From: Dendrolimus kikuchii
Lineage: Eukaryota > Arthropoda > Insecta > Lepidoptera > Lasiocampidae
Direction: 5' to 3'
Length of the DNA stretch: 64,000 nucleotides
NCBI GenBank assembly: GCA_019925095.2
Contig: CM034391.1
Location: 24,231,051 to 24,295,050, forward strand
Positions 11,460 through 22,612 of this stretch are shown here, one piece after another (the first letter of the stretch is position 1; the number at the start of each line of letters is the position of its first letter). The position numbers were made by a program, and so were the translations under genes. The notes under the pieces are model-generated. The model was not told the DNA's origin and did no database searches. It saw only the letters and a list, made by a program, of their open reading frames with translations.

Positions 11460-11743
11460 AAGAAAAATATGTAGATGGCTACAAAACATTATAACACTGC
11501 CGTTTCTACCCACAGACCATAAAACCATTTTAATTGAAAAACTTTGCGTAAAACGAGGCTTACTCGCAGCTCAGTATTCACTGGACGATGGGGATTAGCG
11601 CTTTATTTATGACAACGTCTGCTCTAAATTGAGCTACGAGACAGATAAAAAAGTTTATTCTGTTTGTAAAAGAATGAAAAAGTCTGTACGAAAATTGTTA
11701 ACAACATGTTGTCTATGCATCTATGTTATTAACAGCTTTTGAG

Positions 11744-12011
11744 GGAGTTTTTGGCGGGAACTGAAAGGGGACGTTGTGCTGCGCAGTTTTATTTTCAAAA
11801 AATGTGTAAAATCACCCTAAAATAAACAATAGTTGTAGGTTATTGAAAGTTTTTAAGTAGTAACTATGTGTTTTTGTGAGAAATGTGAATTGTATAGTCA
11901 AAGTGGCCTTTCGAGTTTTCACAAGAACTCCGTTATACGGCGTCGATTGTAGCCTACAATACAATTGCGCCTGGCTTAAAGGCCTAGTTGCCAAGCCATA
12001 AGTAATAAAAA
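11744..12011 (+). mobile_element. S element copy 1 (short LINE derivative)
   Basis: Bounded by a perfect 13-bp duplication, AACAGCTTTTGAG, at 11731-11743 and 12012-12024. It starts GGAGTTTTTGGCGGGAACTG and ends in a TTAAAGGCCTAG..AAGCCATAA block plus an A-run. The copy at 23262 begins at the same base, so the 5' end is defined and not a random truncation. Confidence 0.85.
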
Positions 12012-12024
12012 AACAGCTTTTGAG

Positions 12025-12734
12025 TTCTATGAGTAAGGCATCCCAATCTTGTTTAAATGACGTGTTTTCAAAACCTGGCCTGGCTTAACTGTTGAGTTTG
12101 GAAGTTTTTTTTGACATAATGGGCACATTGTTACATCACGACATGAGAGCTTTGAGAAGTATGTTTTTTTTTTTTTTTATTTTTTTATTTATTGCAGGAG
12201 TTGTGAGGTTAAGTTAAGCGATATGATAAGGGACTGAAAGAAGATGTAGTGATAAGAGTTGAAAAGGAATGTTAAGTGTCACAAGATGTTTGTAGATATT
12301 GTTACTTAGAACTAGATGGCGTTACTAGAAAGTTACATCGCGGTATGGTGTGCATTATTTACGTGCATGACCCGGGTGTATTTGTTTTGGTTGTTGTTGA
12401 CACTCACTGCAATAAATTTTCTTTGAGATCTATATGTTTATAATTTTATTATATCGTATAGAAAATCCCCTCTCTCCCAGGACTGATTATACACAAGAAG
12501 TGTATGACGGCATTGTCATTGGTAGAGTTGGTGTCGGTAAAACGTGACGTACACAGCATGATGAAACAACAGAAGTGTTAAAGAAAGGTCAGGTAAAAAG
12601 CACCTCAAATAAACGTGCATGTATGAGGAGGTTAATGAAAGTAGATGAAGCGTAAGTTGTTTGTCAGGATCGTTGCAAGTGAAGATACATCGCTGTGCCG
12701 TCCACGCCTCTAGAAAACAGGCGTGGAAATATAT
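12025..12734. other. Mostly unassigned
   Basis: 12165-12203 is a T-run plus TTGCAGGAG, a tiny SINE-A end. Around 12300-12400 a TGTTACTTAGAACTAGATGG block resembles 42020 and may be a decayed LTR edge. Nothing coding was seen. Confidence 0.35.
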
Positions 12735-13210
12735 TGTTACGAGTTGCAGGACTCGAATTAAAAATGCCGTTGGAATGACTATAGAATTTATTAGAACTAT
12801 ACAAACGCGTATAACACAGGTACAAATATAACTGAACACAATCAGTTCAAACGTAATGCGCGATTCAATAACACGCGCAGTCTGTCACTATATATATATA
12901 GATTATCGAATGTACACACGTCTTGTCTCGCTGCTGATTATCGCTTGATTGCCGATCTCTCCATTCGGCCATTGCTTTATATTGCACCGATACAATATGG
13001 CTGCCCGCCCGCGTAGATCGAATTTCTTAGAATCAGTTCGACACACCTGGTTAATGACTGCCATAAAAGATTACGATACACAATAGGCTGTTTTTCTAAT
13101 TACAAATTTTAAACACAAAATAAACAAAAGAAGTCCCCGAATGCAGAAAGGTAATAAAGTGTGTGTTTTATGGTAGGCAGCTGTGCGTCCACTTTTGTCT
13201 GCGTGTAACA
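12735..13210 (-). mobile_element. LTR-L solo LTR, copy 2
   Basis: Complete 476-bp LTR with TGTTAC and GTAACA ends and an ATAT duplication on both sides. No flanking internal region exists, so it arose by LTR-LTR recombination. Confidence 0.85.
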
Positions 13211-13213
13211 ATA

Positions 13214-13270
13214 TACATACATACATACATAACTTCACACCAGTTCCCTTGCGGGGTAGGCACGAACAAT
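13214..13270 (-). mobile_element. RTE-B 3' tail fragment
   Basis: CATA repeats followed by AACTTCAC..CAGTTCCCTTGCGGGG, the extreme 3' end of RTE-B. It abuts the solo LTR. Confidence 0.75.
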
Positions 13271-13599
13271 ACCTTTAAACTTACCACAAAACAAAGCCTT
13301 TTCGAATTATCGTGACTCATCCCCTGACTTAGAGTTTCAATCGCTCAACGCTCACTATCATGAAGGCGCTGCATTCCATATTGGATTGAGAATTGTAAAG
13401 AGCAGGCACGGATTAAGACCAGTGTATTGGGGGGTTGACCCCCTGGACATATAACGTGTTTAGTTTAATCAAATATATCTTAAATGCAAAAATAGCAATG
13501 CGAGAAGTTTCTTACGCGTAAATAGTCGCTAATTTTATGTTATAAGTAGTAGTATCGATAACTTTAATCGATTCGAACGCTAAAATAGATCAATCCAGG
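13271..13599. other. No recognisable feature
   Basis: Nothing repeated or coding was seen here. Confidence 0.35.
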
Positions 13600-13745
13600 T
13601 GATCAGAAGGCTGGTGCTTACCTCGGGTAATGGGTCAGTATGGTGATCCAGCGAGGAAACGCAGCCAGTCCTTTGGGCACCTTACCCATAGAAGACGGTG
13701 ATCTAGGCTCAGTATTCTACTTATAGTCTTAGGGGACTATGGGTA
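13600..13745 (+). pseudogene. LINE-G C-terminus
   Basis: One frame reads IQRGNAASPLGTLPIEDGDL.. and stops at TAG near 13725. It matches the relics at 4068 and 54165. Confidence 0.6.
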
Positions 13746-14490
13746 GAATACAACACAGTTAAGTTTTCTTTAATTGTATTAGATTATTTATAAATATCTT
13801 CATTGTACTAGTTTATAATATGAATCCATAAAAATTACTTAATTAATTTAGCCATATTCGAACTTATCACTTAATTTTTTATCTCTGACTAAAGTATTCT
13901 GATGTTTGGGAATAGTTCATTATTTGTAATGTAACAGTATTTTTAACTTCCTAATGTGGTCGGCATTCTTAGAGCAGTTGAGAGAAATAGCACTTATAAA
14001 CCAGCATCCCTTCTGATGCTCCTTAATTTTTTGGAATTAAATGTATATCCAGCCTCTAAAAAAAACCTATACTTACAAAAAAAAACAATATGCAAGTAGG
14101 TCATAATTAAGCTGACAGTGTAATTTTGCCTTTTTCACTGATATTAAAGTTTTGATTTTATCATAGTAACATTCAGCAATTTGTGTATATGTTTAAAAAA
14201 TATTATAAATATGGGGGGTCTTATTTTAAGGGCTCCAAATTCGGCCCTAAGCAGTGACTCGGAGTTTTTGTTGTCGCTCCGTTAGACTGGCATGTGTAGT
14301 ACTTCGGCGCTAGATTGGAAAATATCCTCGCGTCCTTCGAAAAGGCCTTTACGGATATACTTTTACGTAGTCTTGAACAATGAAATTTCAAGAAGGTTTC
14401 ACAATTTATACATTATTGTACTCCTATTTTTAGACTGTTTATGTCAAAACATTTTTTAGATTTTCAAAAACATTTTGGCATGATGGGACC
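13746..14490. other. No recognisable feature
   Basis: AT-rich; nothing seen. Confidence 0.4.
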
Positions 14491-14496
14491 GTTATA

Positions 14497-15735
14497 CGAG
14501 GTCTGTTCAAAAAATACGCGGACTGAGGTCATAAAAAAAATTAATTTATTTGGCAGTTACACGTCTGGGTCCTCTTCAAAGTACTCTCCTTCCCAATGCA
14601 CACACTTTTTTTTCAGACGGGGGAAATGCTATTTACGTACAATACCGGGTCCTTTGCAAGGGCTTAGACCATAGTCGATCATGGAGGCATTCCCAGAAAG
14701 GGCAATCCAAACAATAATCAACCGGCTTGTGTGGAGACTCGAGCCCAAATGACTAATACCCACTAAAACCACCCTCCTCCGATGCTCCGCGCTTATGGCA
14801 GGAAAGGCATGAGACTTAGAACGTAGTTACGCCCACGCCGATCCTAGCGCAATAAGTGCCTGAGAAAGCCCCTGGAAGAGGTAACTCACTTCGACGACAG
14901 GGGTGAAGACTCCTCTGCTCCCTTGATGCATGAGGGCCCCTGAAGCGGTAATGATCATCGCTCTGCAGCATGGCTTGCACCAGGCTGCCAAGCGAATCAA
15001 TCGGACCTACTATTGTCTCTAGCTCAAACCTCTGTGGTGCCCAGGCTGCGCACTCGACTAGCGTATGAAACGCCGTGTCAACTGGTGGCATTGGGGTGAA
15101 GGCTGACAGCCCGCAATCTGAAGGCCAGAGTCCCGCGAATCCGCGAGAACCATCGCAACAGCTGCGGTCGAGTCGCTTCCACCGTGTCAACGCCGGCCAC
15201 AGGGTTTTCCAATTCTACCGACCAAGATTAGCAGAACCGCGCTGGGCGGAGCGGAGCTCAACGCTGGCGGTCGTCGTCGGAAGGGAGGGGTGTTTGGGGA
15301 GGAGGTTTGGGAGGAAGGGGAAGGAATACAAGGATTTGGAGTGGATAGGTGGGACACCACTGTCACGGAGTGAAGGGGGGAATGTGACAGTGGCCGCTAA
15401 GGGTCCCAGGGACGCATACCCTTGTACCGCTTCCTGGACGGAAATGAGTCCAGGGCGGCACCCCCTGGGGGGGTCAATGCACACACTTATCTCAACGGTG
15501 TTCAACTCCTTCGTCGCATTGGCCTTAATCTCCGAAATCGTTTCAAATCTTCTTCCTTTGAGGGGTTTTTTAGTCATAACCATAAAGTCATTCATCACCG
15601 GGTATTCTTGACAAGAAGTTTTCGTCTTCATTTGAACGATCAAGCAGTTCCTGACAAACCCGGATGCGATTGGCTTTTTGATCGTCGGTTATCAGGCGTG
15701 GCACAAATTTTACTTGAGAAGGGAGTACAAAATAA
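14497..15735 (-). pseudogene. mariner-family transposase, split and deleted
   Basis: The right piece reads KFVPRLITDDQKANRIR.., then a GDE motif (first catalytic Asp) that runs into a stop. It jumps by internal deletion to KGRRFETISEIKANATKELN. The left piece gives KCVHWEGEYFEEDPDV and a stop, followed by the terminal repeat CGAGGTCTGTTCAAAAAATA next to TA (14495-14496). The second and third Asp of the catalytic triad are lost. The two pieces are separated by an R1-like LINE. No 5' terminal repeat was found. Confidence 0.85.
14608..15474 (-). mobile_element. R1-like LINE, 5'-truncated, inside mariner
   Basis: This 867-bp insert is bounded by a perfect 14-bp duplication, CAATGCACACACTT, at 14594-14607 and 15475-15488. 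Its minus-strand poly(A) abuts the left copy. The ORF tail has the R1-clade layout ..DTAFHTLVECAAWAPQRFEL.. (His/Cys pair of the C-terminal finger), then LGSLVQAMLQSDD. The 3' UTR matches window positions 1-150. Confidence 0.9.
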
Positions 15736-16361
15736 GACGACGAGTGTTGTACTCTAGATGTTAAAGAATCAATTGGTATTACTTTTCGAAGCTTTGTTTA
15801 ATTAATATTTAGAAATAATTTCACTAAGGAAAAAATACAACATGTTTTATTTTTACATTTCTATATTTCGAATCCAACGATAATTACTAATGTCAAATTA
15901 TATACACTATGTGGTTGCGCCAAGAAACACCTCCTTGTAAATTCTTCCTCCCTTTCCTCGCCATCAAGAAAAGAAAAAGCTTTTAAATGAATAATGCGCA
16001 ATACAAGACGATGGAGTGTGACGATGGAGTCACTGCTGTCACCGCGATGAAAATACGTATAAATTGTTGGAACATATAACAAAGAAATAAACTGTTGTAA
16101 CTGAATTTAAGTACATTAAACATAATCCTAGTGAGTGTGTGATCCCTGGGGGACGAGTGTAGTGTGGTGGCGGACTGGTGGCGAGGTAAGTCCTTCCTTG
16201 CTTCTTCTTCCACGTCCCTTTGCCTTCTCCCGGCCATCACATCGCGCCCGCACTATGATACAAATATGGAGGTTTCATTTCAAACACTAATGTAATTATT
16301 GCTTAATTAATTGAACATTAAACTTAAGAATATACATATAGAAATCTTTAGTACATATATG
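15736..16361. other. No recognisable feature
   Basis: AT-rich. An 8-bp inverted repeat GAGTACAA..TTGTACTC lies at 15725-15757. Confidence 0.4.
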
Positions 16362-16740
16362 CACATACATAACTTCACGCCAGTTCCCTTGCGGGGTAGG
16401 CACGAACAACTCAGGCTTATTCTTACACACCTCACTTGCTTCTTTGACATTCATAGCTCTTGTCATGCACGCTCGTCTGTTCTTAAGGCTCATGACATCA
16501 CCTTCTGCTAGTACACGATCAATTGGATCATGGAAGGTGTGTCGTGGCCTTCCACGACTTCTGCATCCATCCACTTTTGCATTGTATATCTGTTTAGTCA
16601 TTCTTTCATCATACATTCTTTCCACATACCCGAACCACCGGAGCATTCCTTTCCTTACCTTCACCCCGACACTCTCTTTCAGACCAACTCTCTTTCTTAC
16701 TTCGGTATTATGAACGCAGTCCGCGAGCGTCCAAGCCAAG
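16362..16740 (-). pseudogene. RTE-B LINE ORF2 C-terminus and tail
   Basis: The minus frame reads ..ADCVHNTEVRKRVGLKESVG, then MLRWFGYVERM and CRSRGRPRHTFHD.., the usual end of RTE-type reverse transcriptase proteins. A frame change lies close to the end. CATA-type tail repeats are at the left end. Confidence 0.85.
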
Positions 16741-16749
16741 CGATGGTGG

Positions 16750-17168
16750 AATGATCTAGTTGGTTCAAGAAGTTTCAGAAAAAAGGTAGAAGATTCCAGA
16801 AGGAAAAGACAATTACAGATACATTTTAGAATGAGATAGATGATGAACAAAATAATAACGAGATGAAGATCGAAATTCTAGAATAGAAGGCTCAGAAAGG
16901 AAAAGACAGAGATAGATAGATGTTTAGAAAGGGACAGACAGTAAATAAAAGAACAACTAAATTATGTATATGGGTATACCTATATAAGCAGCGTAAGGCG
17001 TGGCTATTTAGTAGTTCAGTGGAAGCCAGCGAAGCGACAAGTGCGATACGAGAGAGTTGGAAGAGAAGTTTTATAGAAGATAATGACAAGTTTAGAGAGT
17101 TGGAAGAAGAGTTTAGTGGTGAGTTCAGTGAAAAGTTTAGTGGGCAGTTGAGTGAAGGAGGAGTTTAG
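16750..17168 (+). promoter_or_regulatory. LTR-like promoter segment, copy 2
   Basis: TATATAAG at 16981-16988 and TCAGT at 17016 have the same 35-bp spacing as the copy at 7136. Downstream is a degenerate GAGTT/AGTTTAGTG repeat tract open in one frame (about 80 codons), which is possibly leader sequence. Confidence 0.4.
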
Positions 17169-17410
17169 TACCCCCGGCAGTGGAAGAGGCCTCGCGGGGC
17201 CCACGCCTGCCAGGGCTGCGGAGGGGCCAGGACATATACCCGTAGCCCTGGCATAAGGCGAAGGACGGAACACCCAGGGGTTTTAGTGGGTATCCCTAAC
17301 CGGGAGTGGCAATAGCATGGCACCAGTTCTGATTGGGCATGTTAGTGCCACCCCCGATCTGGCGAATCCCACTATAGGTCTAATAAAAGCATTTGGTTAA
17401 AAAAATTACA
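17169..17410 (+). mobile_element. R1-like LINE 3' UTR
   Basis: GC-rich sequence with GGGGTTTTAGTGGGTATCCC and GATCTGGCGA blocks shared with 39310-39538, ending in TAAAAAAA. Confidence 0.6.
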
Positions 17411-17438
17411 TTTTCGTAGATGAAATTCCGAAGGTTTC

Positions 17439-17749
17439 TATCCGTGCAGGAACGGAGAAAGAATACAACTTCCTGCGGCCGTGGGGCTTGTTGTAAGAAG
17501 CGACCAAACAACCCACAGTCAGGTGGTAGGGCATTTGCTCGACTGGATGGCTACCACCCCTAGTCTAAAGTATGTCGCCATAACAACCTTGAGTTGTGTT
17601 CTGGCATTAGTGACCAGGTTCCAGTCTCCCTTAAGAGAGCAGTAGCGCATTTCTAGCACCTTTGGTGTTGCAAATGTCCATAGGCGATGGTAACCGCTTT
17701 CCGTCAAGTGGGCCGTCTGTCTGTCTGCTGAACTCATGCAATAAAAAAA
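17439..17749 (+). mobile_element. SINE-A, full length
   Basis: Both family ends are present with mild divergence. Confidence 0.9.
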
Positions 17750-17939
17750 TTTAAATACAATAAAAAAAAGTTTCTGTCTTTTTTCTGTATTGATAGATTT
17801 AGGCACGAACATGGATTACTTAGTTTCAACCTTGCTAATTATGTAGCAATAAATTATTCCATGTACGCGACGTAACAGTTACATTATTTTTAAGATTCTC
17901 GTCTTCCAGATTATATTTAGGAATGATGTTATGAATAAT

Positions 17940-18325
17940 GAGTAACGCTCGCGGACCGCGTTCGTAATACCGAAGTAAGAAAGAGAGTTGATCTGAAAGA
18001 GAGTGTCGGGGTGAAGTTAAGGAAAGGAATGCTCCGGTGGTTCGGGCATGTGGAAAGAATGCATGATGAAACAATGACTAAACAGAAATACAATGCAAAA
18101 GTGGATGGATGCAGAAGTCGTGGAAGGCCACGACACACCATCCATGATCAAATTGATCGTGTACTAGCGGAGGGTGATGTCGGGAGCCTTAAGAACAGAT
18201 GAGTGTGCATGACAAGAGTTATGAATGTCAAAGAAGCAAGTGAGGTGTGTAAGAATGGGCCTAAATGGCGCTCTGTTGTTCGTGCCTACCCTGCAAGGGA
18301 ACTGGCGTGAAGTTATGTATGTATG
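17940..18325 (+). pseudogene. RTE-B LINE ORF2 C-terminus and tail
   Basis: Encodes the GMLRWFGHVERMHDE.. and RSRGRPRHTIHDQIDRV blocks, ends at the GCG-TGA stop and then ATGTATGT. The frame is broken after LKNR. Confidence 0.85.
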
Positions 18326-18609
18326 TTATAAATAATAATTTAGTAAAGAATGATAATTATCTATTGTTGAATGCAGGTGCCTAGACGGCGGTCGATGCCG
18401 GCGGCTGGAATCATCGGGATTCCGTACATTTTTCGCTCCATTTCCTGGTTTTACTTATGCAAATAAGTTTCGACAGCGGGCGAAAACCTGCTGAAATGAA
18501 AGCGTTTGTTACGCTAATAGAGAACGGCGTGGACTCGAATTGCTTTGTCTGTTTTTTAACCTTTGATTTCCTAAATATTATGTATTTGTAATTTGAAAAT
18601 AATTGTTTT

Positions 18610-18860
18610 ATTCGTGCAGGAACGGAGAAAGAATACAATTTCCTGCGGCCGGGCGGCCTGTCGTAAGAGGCGACCTAACAACCCACAGCCAGGTGGTAGG
18701 GCATTTGCCCGACTGGATGGCTACCACCCCTGGTCTAAAGTATGTCGCCATAACAACCTTGTAGCACCTTTGGTGTTGCAAATGTCCATAGGCGATGGTA
18801 ACCGCTTTACATCAAGTGGGCCGTCTGCCTGTCTGCTGATCTCCTGCAATAAAAAAATAA
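18610..18860 (+). mobile_element. SINE-A with internal deletion
   Basis: Both ends are present. About 65 bp are missing where CAACCTTG joins TAGCACCTTTGG. Confidence 0.85.
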
Positions 18861-19140
18861 ATAAATTGTAAATTGCATTTGTAAATATTATAATAAGTTT
18901 GTTGGAAGTGTAGAGGTTGTACAATGATTTTAAAAGAGAAAAAAGATCTGGTGGGCTTATGTGGTGTGCGCCGTAGTGGGCGTTGCGTCGTTACAAGTCA
19001 GTAACAAACACGTCGTCAATGCGAACGAACTTTCGCTTGTCTAGACTGTAATAAATCTGTAAATGATTGGAGTTTATACAATGCGTTTAAAAATGTAAAA
19101 AAATAAATCGGACCAGGAGATTACGAAAATACAATTTTAA

Positions 19141-19440
19141 TTTTTTTTGTCTGTTTGTCTGTCAAAGCATCACGTGAAAACTACTGAACAGATTTAAATG
19201 AAACTCGACATAGAGCTAGCTTATATTCCGGGGCGTAACTTAGGATACTTTTTATCCCGTCATATGACGTCGTTATCACGGGATAGACGAAAATAACAAA
19301 CAAGATGCCACTGCGATCGCATTTTTTTGGGAAACGACTCAACGTATATGAATAAAACTCGACATAGTGCTAGTTTATAACCCGAGTTAACACTTAGGAT
19401 ACTTTTTATCCGTATAAATAATGTTGTTTCTATGGAATAA
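19141..19440 (+). mobile_element. Hel-H fragment, repeated block
   Basis: TTTGTCTGTTTGTCTGTC, then an ACTACTGAACAGATTTAAATG block and GGATACTTTTTATCC occurring twice (near 19228 and 19386). The same order is seen at 42254. Confidence 0.5.
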
Positions 19441-19726
19441 ACGGATTAGCAAAATAGATGGCGTTGCAATTACATTTTTTTCAATTAACTAACAAATACC
19501 TACGTTGTCGTAAACAACATCTCATTCATTGTATTACTTCAAATCAAGTTGGCTGCGACTCGTCACTGTATTTCGCTGCGCAGTTGAGTAGACTATATGG
19601 ACTTAATTTCTTTGTTATTGTAGTGAACTTAGTAACAAGAAACAGTAAAGTTTTAGGTAAAACGCCTAACATTTGTATATGCGTAACATAGAGCTACTAA
19701 ATAAATAAAATAAATATGTATGGACT

Positions 19727-19990
19727 TATCCGTGCAGGAACGGAGAAAGAATACAATTTCCTGCGGCCGGGCGGCCTGTCATAAGAGGCGACTTAACAAT
19801 CTACAGCCAGGTGGTAGGGCATTTGCCCGACTGGGTGGCTACCACCCCTGGTCTAGACCATGCCGCCATAACAATTTTGAGTTGTGTTCCGACATTAGTG
19901 ACCAGGTTCCAGTCTCCCTTAAGAGAGCAGCAGCGCATTTGTAGCACCTTTGGTGTTGCAAATGTCCATAGGCGATGGTAATAAAAAAAA
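19727..19990 (+). mobile_element. SINE-A lacking its 3' part
   Basis: The consensus runs from the 5' end to GGCGATGGTAAT and then directly into an A-run. ACTT occurs on both sides (19724-19727 and 19990-19993). Confidence 0.85.
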
Positions 19991-20202
19991 CTTAAAAAGC
20001 AAATAAAATATATGCACACAAGTACAAGACACAACCAGTGTAAGATAATTATTTGCTATTAATTAATCTTTGACATATTCGGAATAAGCTTTCAAAAAAA
20101 AAAAAAAATTAGCGCTCTATGTGATATTATTTTAAAAAGCTGTCACAAAATTTTTCTGAGCAGGTAGCACGTTGTTAACATTGATAAGTACCTCTGCTTC
20201 AG

Positions 20203-20277
20203 TAAATGTCCATAGCTGGTGGTAAGTTTTCCATTTAGTGGACCATTATCCTATCTGCTGTACTCCAGAAAAAAAAA
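20203..20277 (+). mobile_element. SINE-A 3' remnant
   Basis: Diverged AATGTCCATAG..TGGTAAG.. end with an A-run. Confidence 0.5.
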
Positions 20278-20710
20278 AATATTTTGTATAAAACAAGAAC
20301 TAATAAATTATCTCCATATTACAAATTATTAATCAGTGAATAATAAAATCTTATAAGTGTTCGTATTAAGAAGTAAAACAGCTGGCTGGGAATAGAGAAT
20401 ATTGGAGGAAGCTCTATCGAAAAGAGATAATCTTCTAAATAATACGGTGATGATAATGTTTTAGAATTCAAATACAATCATGGGTTCTTTAGTAGCAACG
20501 AAGCTAATTTATTTTTGCTACAAAACCCTAAAAAAAACATTTAACCCAAAATAATTTGCACAAAGCATTTCTATCTGGTAACAAAAATATAATAAACTAG
20601 CGGTCCGTCCGGAATTCGCACGGGTGGTTTATGACAAATCTTTTACACCTTGGCTTAAAATATTGAAGTTTTAGCAGGGATCCCTAATTTTTTCTAGTAA
20701 CACCTGTAAC

Positions 20711-21373
20711 TAGACATCGGACTATATGCACTATCAAAATGGCAAAATATGCATGCAAATATGCACTAAAAAGGGGCGAAATATGCACAATCAATAAACC
20801 ATTTATTATTAATTAGAATTTAAGTTTATTTTCACATTATATTTATATATTAAACATATCTTAATATTAGTTATAAATTATTATTACAATAATTTACTTA
20901 TTATAATTCATGTGGCAGTAAACAATAACATATTTTTCCAGGTTTTCTGCAGCAAACTTGTGACGTTTGTCACTTAATATTAATTTATAGGCTGAAAATG
21001 ACCTTTCGACGTCAACTGACGTCACCGGATAGAACTTCAAATTTGGCGCCATTTCTACAGAGACTTCTTCAGGTAGAGTTTGTCCGGTGCTATTGATAAA
21101 TGCGTCAATTTTATTTATTCTTTCAAGACCGGGGTTTTTATACAAAACTGCATTTAATTTGCCACAAACCTGCGATAGTGAACTCGGAAGGGCGTTACTC
21201 TGTTTAATCATTTTTTCGTCGTGTCGTCGGCATAATACAAGACGCCTAACAAGTATAACTACCGAAATAAGCACTGTCAATGAAAAAGTACCAAAATATG
21301 CAATAACACTATAAAAATGGGTTTATATGCATTGGCATATGCAAACATGCAAATGCATATAATCCGATGTCTA
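20711..21373 (-). mobile_element. hAT element, internally deleted
   Basis: Terminal inverted repeats TAGACATCGGAYTATATGCA match at 19 of 20 positions. The 8-bp flanks CCTGTAAC (20703-20710) and CCTATAAC (21374-21381) match at 7 of 8, the duplication length diagnostic of hAT. It retains the 3' part of a transposase. Confidence 0.9.
20894..21280 (-). pseudogene. hAT transposase C-terminal dimerisation domain
   Basis: The 128-codon frame carries the hATC signature PVTSVDVERSFSAYKLILSD, then RHKF..ENLEKYVIVYCHMNYNK before the stop. Full transposases are 500-700 residues. The BED finger and catalytic domain are absent. TGCAWATATGC-type motifs lie in the subterminal DNA. Confidence 0.85.
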
Positions 21374-21416
21374 CCTATAACCTATGTTACTTAGGGATAA
21401 TATAACATTCTAATGG

Positions 21417-21674
21417 TTCCAACACATTCAAAGCGCAGGGTCGTCAGGGAGGAGGGGGTTTTTAGTGGATATTGGGGTTGCTCGCCCGTGCAGCAACGCT
21501 CGGAGTCTTCCACACTATTCTGTGACGTCGATCGCGGACGGAGCGCTGCCAAGAGCATACTATTGCTGCAGTGTTATCGCCCCCGACTGACGCGTGTCGT
21601 TCCCCTAGCAACGACCCAGTTTGTGCGTAAATCGGTTAAGCATTTTACCTCGCCTCAAAACAAAAAAAAAAACC
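21417..21674 (+). mobile_element. R1-like LINE 3' end inside the Helitron
   Basis: Bounded by a 9-bp duplication, TTCTAATGG, at 21408-21416 and 21675-21683, with an A-run at its right end. The related Helitron at 40.6 kb has a single uninterrupted TTCTAATGG, which is an empty-site equivalent. The GGAGTCTTCCACAC block resembles the window start. Confidence 0.8.
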
Positions 21675-21772
21675 TTCTAATGGTGAAAGAATTTTTGAAG
21701 TTAGTCCCGTAGTTTTTGAGTTTATTCGTTACAAACATACAAATCTTTCCTCTTTATAATATTAAGTATAGA

Positions 21773-22190
21773 TTAGTTTAGATACAGTTATCTCTATAGA
21801 TTTTATTGTTCTTTCGTGAACTTTTTGCATTGGTGCGCGTACGGAGTGAGCTCTAATGACGCGCGGACTCCGCTCCCGCACCAACATCGCATAATGGACC
21901 CATTGTACACGCTAATGGATATTTGTCTGTGTGTTTGTTTGTCTTTAGGATTAAGCTACTGGGGATTGAATGTTAGTTTCATAATGTCAAATGCAGATAG
22001 ATTGTCTGATACAATATGATTTTATATATCGCATCTGTCCGTAGCATAGTTGTTTGTAGTTGAAATTTTATAAGAAATTCATATAGACTGGTTTGGTGTA
22101 AATTCAAATTCAAAAGTTTTTATTCAATATAAGTTCCGCTGTAGAATATTTTTTGAGGGTCATACATATAAGTTAAAATTTAATTTTACT
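21773..22190. other. No recognisable feature
   Basis: Nothing repeated or coding was seen here. Confidence 0.35.
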
Positions 22191-22503
22191 TTTTTTTTTA
22201 TTGCAGGAGATCAACAGACAGGCAGACGGCCCACTTGATGGAAACTGGTTACCATCGCCTATGGGCATTTGCAACACCAAAGTTGCTACAAATGCGCTGC
22301 TGCTCTCTTAAGGGAGACTGGAACCTGGTCACTAATGCCGGAACACAACTCAAGGTTGTTATGGCGACATACTTTAGACCAAGGGTGGTAGCCATCCAGT
22401 CGGGCAAATGCCCTACCACCTGGCTGTGGGTTATTAAGTCGCCTCTTACGACAGGTCGCCCGGCCGCAGGAAATTGTATTCTTTCTCCGTTCCTGCACGG
22501 ATA
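22191..22503 (-). mobile_element. SINE-A, full length
   Basis: Antisense copy with T-run plus TTGCAG at the left. The antisense frame stays open for 89 codons (22235-22504). Confidence 0.9.
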
Positions 22504-22612
22504 AACTTCCTAGTCTATGTACACGGCTTCGCAACGTGTAATTGATAAGGAGAACTCTGTTAAATGCCGACAAAAAAAAAATCCACCTGCATATCTGAAC
22601 CAAAACGCATTT

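Larger units (their letters stand above)
20597..21772 (-). mobile_element. Hel-H element holding two insertions
   Basis: In minus orientation it starts TCTATACTTAATATTATAAA and ends CTAG next to T, as expected for Helitron-type termini inserted between A and T. Removing the hAT (20711-21373) and the LINE (21417-21674) leaves about 240 bp that aligns with the related element at 40409-40724. Confidence 0.7.

Noticed and set aside
15075..15611. 178-codon plus-strand ORF
   Set aside because: Lies opposite the R1-like and mariner coding strands and crosses the LINE/mariner junction.
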